Below the pieces are notes generated by a model. The model was given only the letters and a program-made list of their open reading frames with translations, ran no database searches and was not told the origin of the DNA. This document shows, piece by piece, positions 58,401 to 64,000 of a stretch of 64,000 nt of DNA; the stretch's first letter is position 1; every line of letters begins with the position of its first letter. This DNA is from Arenicola marina. Its lineage: Eukaryota > Annelida > Polychaeta > Arenicolidae. The position numbers and the translations under genes are program-made. The DNA lies in contig OZ025248.1 of NCBI GenBank assembly GCA_964019135.1, positions 48,167,670 to 48,231,669 on the forward strand. The letters run 5' to 3'.

Positions 58401-60412
58401 CCGGTTACAAAGGGCATCACAACGCAATGATGTATCTGTATCCCCGGTTACATAGGGCATCTTAACGCAATGATGTATCTGTATCCCCGGTTACATAGGG
58501 TATCGCAATGCAATGATGTATCTGTATCCCCGGTTACATAGGGCATCACAACGCAATGATGTATCTGTATCTCCGGTTACATAGGGCATCGCAATGCAAC
58601 GATGTATCTGTATCCCCGGTTACATAGGGCATCACAACGCAATGATGTATCTGTATCTCCGGTTACACAGGGCATCGCAATGCAATGATGTATCTGTGTC
58701 CCCGGTTACATAGGGCATCACAATGCAATGATGTATCTGTATCCCCGGTTACATAGGGCATCACAACGCAATGATGTATCTGTGTCCCCGGTTACATAGG
58801 GCATCACAATGCAATGCTGTATCTGTATCCCCGGTTACATAGGGCATCACAACGCAATGATGTATCTGTATCCCCGGTTACATAGGGCATCACAATGCAA
58901 TGATGTATCTGTGTCCCCGGTTACATAGGGCATCGCAATGCAACGATGTATCTGTATCCCCGGTTACATAGGGCATCACAACGCAATGATGTATCTGTAT
59001 CTCCGGTTACACAGGGCATCGCAATGCAATGATGTATCTGTGTCCCCGGTTACATAGGGCATCACAATGCAATGATGTATCTGTATCCCCGGTTACATAG
59101 GGTATCGCAATGCAATGATGTATCTGTATCTCCGGTTACACAGGGCATCGCAATGCAATGATGTATCTGTATCTCCGGTTACACAGGGCATCGCAATGCA
59201 ATGATGTATCTGTGTCCCCGGTTACATAGGGCATCACAACGCAATGATGTATCTGTATCTCCGGTTACACAGGGCATCGCAATGCAATGATGTATCTGTG
59301 TCCCCGGTTACATAGGGCATCACAATGCAATGATGTATCTGTATCCCCGGTTACATAGGGTATCGCAATGCAATGATGTATCTGTGTCCCCGGTTACATA
59401 GGGCATCACAATGCAATGATGTATCTGTGTCCCCGGTTACATAGGGCATCACAATGCAATGATGTATCTGTGTCCCCGGTTACATAGGGCATCACAATGC
59501 AATGATGTATCTGTATCCCCGGTTACATAGGGCACCACAACGCAATGATGTATCTGTGTCCCCGGTTACATAGGGCATCACAATGCAATGCTGTATCTGT
59601 GTCCCCGGTTACATAGGGCATCACAATGCAATGCTGTATCTGTATCCCCGGTTACATAGGGCATCGCAATGCAATGATGTATCTGTGTCCCCGGTTACAT
59701 AGGGCATCACAATGCAATGATGTATCTGTGTCCCCGGTTACATAGGGCATCACAATGCAATGATGTATCTGTGTCCCCGGTTACATAGGGCATCACAATG
59801 CAATGATGTATCTGTATCCCCGGTTACATAGGGCATCACAACGCAATGATGTATCTGTGTCCCCGGTTACATAGGGCATCACAATGCAATGCTGTATCTG
59901 TGTCCCCGGTTACATAGGGCATCACAATGCAATGCTGTATCTGTATCCCCGGTTACATAGGGCATCGCAATGCAATGATGTATCTGTGTCCCCGGTTACA
60001 TAGGGCATCACAATGCAATGATGTATCTGTATCCCCGGTTACACAGGGCATCGCAATGCAATGATGTATCTGTGTCCCCGGTTACATAGGGCATCACAAT
60101 GCAATGATGTATCTGTATCCCCGGTTACATAGGGCATCACAACGCAATGATGTATCTGTGTCCCCGGTTACATAGGGCATCACAATGCAATGCTGTATCT
60201 GTATCCCCGGTTACATAGGGCATCACAACGCAATGATGTATCTGTGTCCCCGGTTACATAGGGCATCACAATGCAATGCTGTATCTGTGTCCCCGGTTAC
60301 ATAGGGCATCACAATGCAATGCTGTATCTGTATCCCCGGTTACATAGGGCATCACAATGCAATGATGTATCTGTGTCCCCGGTTACAGAGGGCATCGCAA
60401 TGCAATGCTGTA
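55431..60412. repeat. 43-bp minisatellite, about 115 copies
   Basis: Period 43, core GTATCTGTATCCCCGGTTAC followed by ATAGGGCATCGCAATGCAATGAT. Main variants: CGCAATGC/CACAACGC/CACAATGC, TACATAGG/TACACAGG, GTATCC/GTGTCC/GTATCT. They are zoned: CGCAATGCAACG at the left, CACAACGC in the middle, GTGTCC with CACAATGC at the right. A seven-unit block near 59520-59690 recurs 301 bases later. GCATCGCAATGC is a near-palindrome in each unit. Confidence 0.98.
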
Positions 60413-60457
60413 TCTTTACCCCCTGTTACTGTTGCTGAATGTCTGTTGTCTGGGCAG

Positions 60458-60547
60458 GATGGACTACAGATTGCTATATGGTGCAAGCAGACGGATAACG
60501 TGGGCAAATCACACAGTTGCGGGGTATACAAAGCCTTCAGCGCCTGA
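60458..60547 (+). CDS. candidate 3'-terminal exon, unrecognised
   Basis: A good acceptor (GCTGAATGTCTGTTGTCTGGGCAG, of which the pyrimidine-rich part ends at 60457) precedes 29 codons ending CGVYKAFSA and TGA at 60545-60547. AATAAA follows at 60610-60615, giving a compact 3' UTR. If real, the 43-bp array would occupy the preceding intron of a plus-strand gene. I recognise no family in these 29 residues and saw no upstream exon. Phase and exact start are unconfirmed. Confidence 0.3.
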   Translation, partial: DGLQIAIWCKQTDNVGKSHSCGVYKAFSA

Positions 60548-60844
60548 TTGAAACGCGTTATATTCCGGGACCTTCAAAGAAAAGGAGTGTAACGTTTAAC
60601 TTCGCTTTCAATAAATGATCTATTTTCATCTCTTGCCATCTATGTTGGAGCAATACGATACATTGATTGGTGTTTGACCCGTCACCTTTAGAACAGCTGT
60701 AGACCGCCCCCCCCCCCCCACTCCCTCTCACCCGGCGTTAGTTTTGGTATTGATCAGTATCCGCTCGCCTACTTCTGACGATGTGCACTTCTGCTGGCTG
60801 GTTGCTTTCAGATAAATTGAGCGCATAAAGGGTTTCAGAGTGCA
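60548..60844. other. unique sequence, possible 3' UTR and downstream
   Basis: Contains AATAAA at 60610-60615 and a C run near 60706-60720. No other gene seen. Confidence 0.35.
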
Positions 60845-60955
60845 GAGGTCGACCCCATACTACACTAGGTCGACCCCATACTACACTAGGTCGACCCCAT
60901 ACTACACTAGGTCGACCCCATACTACACTAGGTCGACCCCATACTACACCAGGTG
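60845..60955. repeat. 21-bp tandem repeat, about 5 copies
   Basis: Unit GGTCGACCCCATACTACACT plus A, period 21, near-perfect; each copy holds a SalI-type GTCGAC palindrome. Confidence 0.95.
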
Positions 60956-61029
60956 GGGACGACATTGCATGGAGACAGGCCGTATAAATGACGCCGCAAT
61001 CATTATATAATCATTAACCAAATTACCGA

Positions 61030-61420
61030 GTAGATAGAGGGCTGCCACAATGGCCGAGTAGGTAGAGGGCCGCCCTAATGGCCGAGTAGGTAGAGGGCCC
61101 CCAATAACCCAGTAGGTAGAGGGCCGCCCCAATGGCCGAGTAGGTAGAGGGCCGGCCCAATGGCCGAGTAGGTAGAGGGCCGCCCCAATGGCCGAGTAGG
61201 TAGAGAGCCGCCCCAGTGGTCGAGTAGGTAGAGGGCCGCCCCAGTGGCCGAGTAGGTAGAGGGTCGCCGCAATGGCCGAGTAGGTAGAGGGCCGCCCCAG
61301 TGGCCGAGTAGGTAGAGGGCCGCCCCAATAGCCGAGTAGGTAGAGAGCCGCCCCAGTGGTCGAGTAGGTAGAGGGCCGCCCCAGTGGCCGAGTAGGTAGA
61401 GGACCGCCCCAGTGGTCGCT
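61030..61420 (+). repeat. 28-bp minisatellite with pol III A-box-like motif, about 14 copies
   Basis: Unit GGCCGAGTAGGTAGAGGGCC plus GCCCCAAT, period 28. TGGCCGAGTAGG or TGGTCGAGTAGG in nearly every unit matches the tRNA A-box consensus TRGYNNARNNGG and resembles the D-arm of class II (Leu/Ser) tRNAs. No B box is found in or just after the array. It may derive from a tRNA or SINE head. Confidence 0.93.
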
Positions 61421-62179
61421 GGTCGTCCGTCTCTCGTTATTAAAGGGACTTTCACAGCGTTAAACAGCTACATTTAACGTTGCCAACAATACATATCTGT
61501 AATATAAATATGACGCACACATCAAATAAGTCTCACACTTCACAAGTAATGTGTTAGGCGTCGCCCAGGCGACCAAATGGTGTTGTCGGGCATAGCTAGA
61601 CCCCCCCCCCACCCCCACCCCTCCCCACACACTCATCCTCATATACCTTACAGCCATCGTTGGTACACCTGCTCCCATCCACGCCCCAACACACATACCC
61701 CCCCGCCGCCGCCCCCCCTAACGCCCCCCGAGTTTCACGCCCCCCGGGGATATCACTTTCTTTGTGTTTTGTATCGCTTTACTGGCGTTGAGTCCGGTTA
61801 GTGGGATCCGTCTGTCTGGATACACTGACTGTCAGCCTCCATCGTGTCAGGCACGGCCGCTCGGCTTCAGGATCACGCAACGAGGACATAGCTATGATTA
61901 CTGGTATATACCAATGGGATATCGGTGTCTAATGGCGAGATATTGAATGGATTGGTCCAATATCACTGGTGTGTGTGTGTGAATCTGGTGTGTGTGTGAA
62001 TCGCTCACACTCAAGGGGAAAACCGGATGTAGCAAGCAGGTCACATAGGTCACATGGGATGAGGAGTTGAATCATATGTTGCACAGTAGGATGCTGCGGG
62101 TGGTGGAGGGCGGGGCGGGGTAGACTGCACATTCTGAGGTACGGTTAGGCTTCTTGGGTTGTAGTGTTTGAATTAGTGG

Positions 62180-62229
<50 letters not shown>

Positions 62230-63208
62230 TTTATTTCAAACTGTAGGCACCAGGCCCATGGTACGAAAAAAGAAATTTAATTTGCGACAAAGCAGAACAT
62301 TTTTACAATAGAAAACCCAAAAGCCATAAAGTGAAATCTCAAGGTAAATATGCTTCTTCATACAGTTGAATTTCCATTTAACAAATAGGGCTAGGTTATA
62401 AAGTTTTCCTTTATCATTTGAAGACATTAAATTACAAAAATCGACAAGGTTGCAATATTGGAGGTCTTTTTTAGATATATACTTAGATCTTAGATAATCA
62501 GTGGATATGGCAAGCAGCAGGGGTTGGGGTTTTCCTATTGCATTTAGGGTTAGCCTCTACTATCTACCAGGTTTACCAGGATGGTCCGGAGTGCCGGAGT
62601 GTGCAGGCTCGGGTGGACCCCTACCCCCCCTCCCCAGCCTACCCCAACTTTGAACTGTTGCGGCCCCGTCTACCCCCTCTTTGGGTTGTTGCCTCCCCTA
62701 CACCCCCCCCCCCCCACCCCGCCTTTGGATTGTTGGGGACCCGCCCCCTACCCCCCTAACTTTTGGGCCAGCCCTCACCACTGGGCCTACATGTGTCTGA
62801 TGGACCCGTTGGACAGCTGACTCATGTCTTGTCTTGGTTGTTTGCCTCGGGTTGCCCCGTGCCACATTATGCACGTCTCACGCGCGTGGAGGTCAATCAC
62901 ACCACGACAGTTGTGCAACGACCAATGGCGCGAGTTGTTGTCATGGTTACCACCCCCACTCCCTACCGCCCGTCGCCACAGCCGCCACTCCCCTCACTTT
63001 TGTGCCGGCGACAAGACAAGCAGGTCCGCATCTACTAGACACAAGACATGTGGTGTGCGTGTGTGGGGGGTGGGGGTGGGGGGGGGGGGCTTATCCAGCG
63101 GAATCCAGGAGGGCGAGGATAGAGGGAGAAAGTAATATGTCGCTGCAGCAATGGTCACGATTGGTGGGGATGTCACACACCGGTAACCTCACACCTCTTT
63201 ATTGCAAG
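61421..63208. other. unique sequence with simple repeats
   Basis: C-rich tracts at about 61600 and 61700, (GT)n at about 61968-62000, (AAT)n at 62183-62228, C-rich tract at 62704-62716 and G-rich tract near 63064-63089. No domain-bearing frame. A plus frame open from 62834 leads into the candidate exon at 63209. Confidence 0.4.
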
Positions 63209-63286
63209 CACGCTGATCCAGAAAGTAGAGGGGAAGTTATGACTCCTGTATCAGTGGACGGTAGTGAGGAGGGGGTACATCATGAG
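63209..63286 (+). CDS. candidate exon adjoining the 50-bp array
   Basis: 78 bases, 26 codons in phase 0-0, between a pyrimidine-rich stretch ending ATTGCAAG and donor GAG/GTATGA. It encodes HADPESRGEVMTPVSVDGSE and a short acidic/His tail. The frame is also open upstream to 62834, so the exon could be longer. No family is recognised. Its last 48 bases are the first unit of the 50-bp minisatellite, the same layout as at the PET exons. The acceptor, AAG rather than CAG, is weak. Confidence 0.28.
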
Positions 63287-64000
63287 GTATGACTCCTGTA
63301 TCAGTGGACGGTAGAGAGGAGGGGATACATCATGTGGTATGAATCCTGTATCAGTGGACGGTAGAGAGGAGGGGGTACATCATGAGGTATGACTCCTGTA
63401 TCAGTGGACGGTAGAGAGGAGGAGATACATCATGAGGTATGACTCCTGTATCAGTGGACGGTAGAGAGGAGGGGGTACATCATGAGGTATGACTCCTGTA
63501 TCAGTGGACGGTAGAGAGAAGGGGATACATCATGAGGTATGACTCCTGTATCAGTGGACGGTAGAGAGGAGGGGGTACATCATGAGGTGTGACTCCTGTA
63601 TCAGTGGACGGTAGAGAGGAGGGGATACATCATGAGGTATGACTCCTGTATCAGTGGACGGTAGAGAGGAGGGGATACATCATGAGGTATGACTCCTGTA
63701 TCAGTGGACGGTAGAGAGGAGGGGATACATCATGGATATGACTCCTGTATCAGTGGACGGTAGAGAGGAGGGGATACATCATGAGGTATGACTCCTGTAT
63801 CAGTGGACGGTACAGAGGAGGGGGTACATCATGAGGTATGACTCCTGTATCAGTGGACGGTAGAGAGGAGGGGATACATCATGGGGCATGACTCCTGTAT
63901 CAGTGGACGGTAGAGAGGAGGGGATACATCATGGGGTATGACTCCTGTATCAGTGGACGGTAGAGATGAGGGGGTACATCATGAGGTATGACTCCTGTAT
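63239..64000. repeat. 50-bp minisatellite, about 15 copies, runs off the window
   Basis: Unit ATGACTCCTGTATCAGTGGA followed by CGGTAGAGAGGAGGGGATAC and ATCATGAGGT, period 50. The first unit differs (GGTAGTGAGG for GGTAGAGAGG), consistent with being the seed. Each unit junction forms ATGAGGTATGAC, keeping AG/GTATGA. Variants GGGGGTAC/GGGGATAC alternate. One 48-bp unit lies near 63730. Confidence 0.97.

Noticed and set aside
3335..64000. CRISPR-like arrays of direct repeats
   Set aside because: Units are contiguous or differ by point changes. There are no unique spacers of constant length and no cas genes, and the context is eukaryotic.

Overview
This window looks like animal (metazoan) nuclear DNA, probably from an invertebrate. 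It has spliced coding exons with GT-AG boundaries, AATAAA signals, tRNA-like SINE fragments, nested terminal-inverted-repeat elements and large minisatellites. I see no bacterial operon, rRNA, intact tRNA, CRISPR array or viral gene. The species cannot be fixed from sequence. From memory, which I could not verify here, amphioxus genes have been reported with minisatellites at exon-intron boundaries. The same arrangement is seen here, so a cephalochordate is a reasonable but weak guess.

The only gene I recognise is on the minus strand, in three exons read from high to low coordinates: 54720-54635, 54343-54175 and 41197-40961. The introns join them in consistent phase. They encode about 164 residues: a Cys-rich N-terminal module followed by a PET domain, as in the TES / LMCD1 / LIMPET branch of PET-LIM proteins. 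The start codon exon and the LIM-domain exons were not found.

At least 58% of the window (about 37-38 kb by my estimate) is tandem minisatellite, in about 20 separate arrays with periods of 16 to 91 bp. From left to right: 33 bp (153-614), 16 bp (1.2-1.7 kb), 30 bp (2.4 kb), 51 bp (3.3-8.0 kb), 91 bp (10.4-15.2 kb), 44 bp (15.7 kb), 38 bp (17.4-18.3 kb), 21 and 22 bp (21.2-22.0 kb), 31 bp (23.1-24.1 kb), 69 bp (24.2-31.4 kb), 33/48 bp (33.8-34.3 kb), about 87-105 bp (39.4-41.0 kb), 21 bp and its 42-bp dimer (41.9-45.3 kb), 19 bp (47.8-48.6 kb), 40 bp (49.8-50.2 kb), a second 40 bp (50.4-54.2 kb), 43 bp (55.4-60.4 kb), 21 bp (60.8 kb), 28 bp (61.0-61.4 kb) and 50 bp (63.2 kb to the end). Between 34.6 and 39.0 kb is a nest of inverted-repeat DNA elements.

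The most striking observation is that two of the arrays are amplified copies of the 3' ends of two consecutive PET-domain exons, each including the 5' splice site. The introns therefore begin with tens of tandem exon-end/donor copies (about 94 for one exon and 17 for the next). A third array, at the right edge, starts the same way at a candidate exon end. Long open frames inside arrays are by-products of repeat periodicity and are not called as genes. Four weak candidate exons (31.6, 47.7, 60.5 and 63.2 kb) are listed with low confidence.
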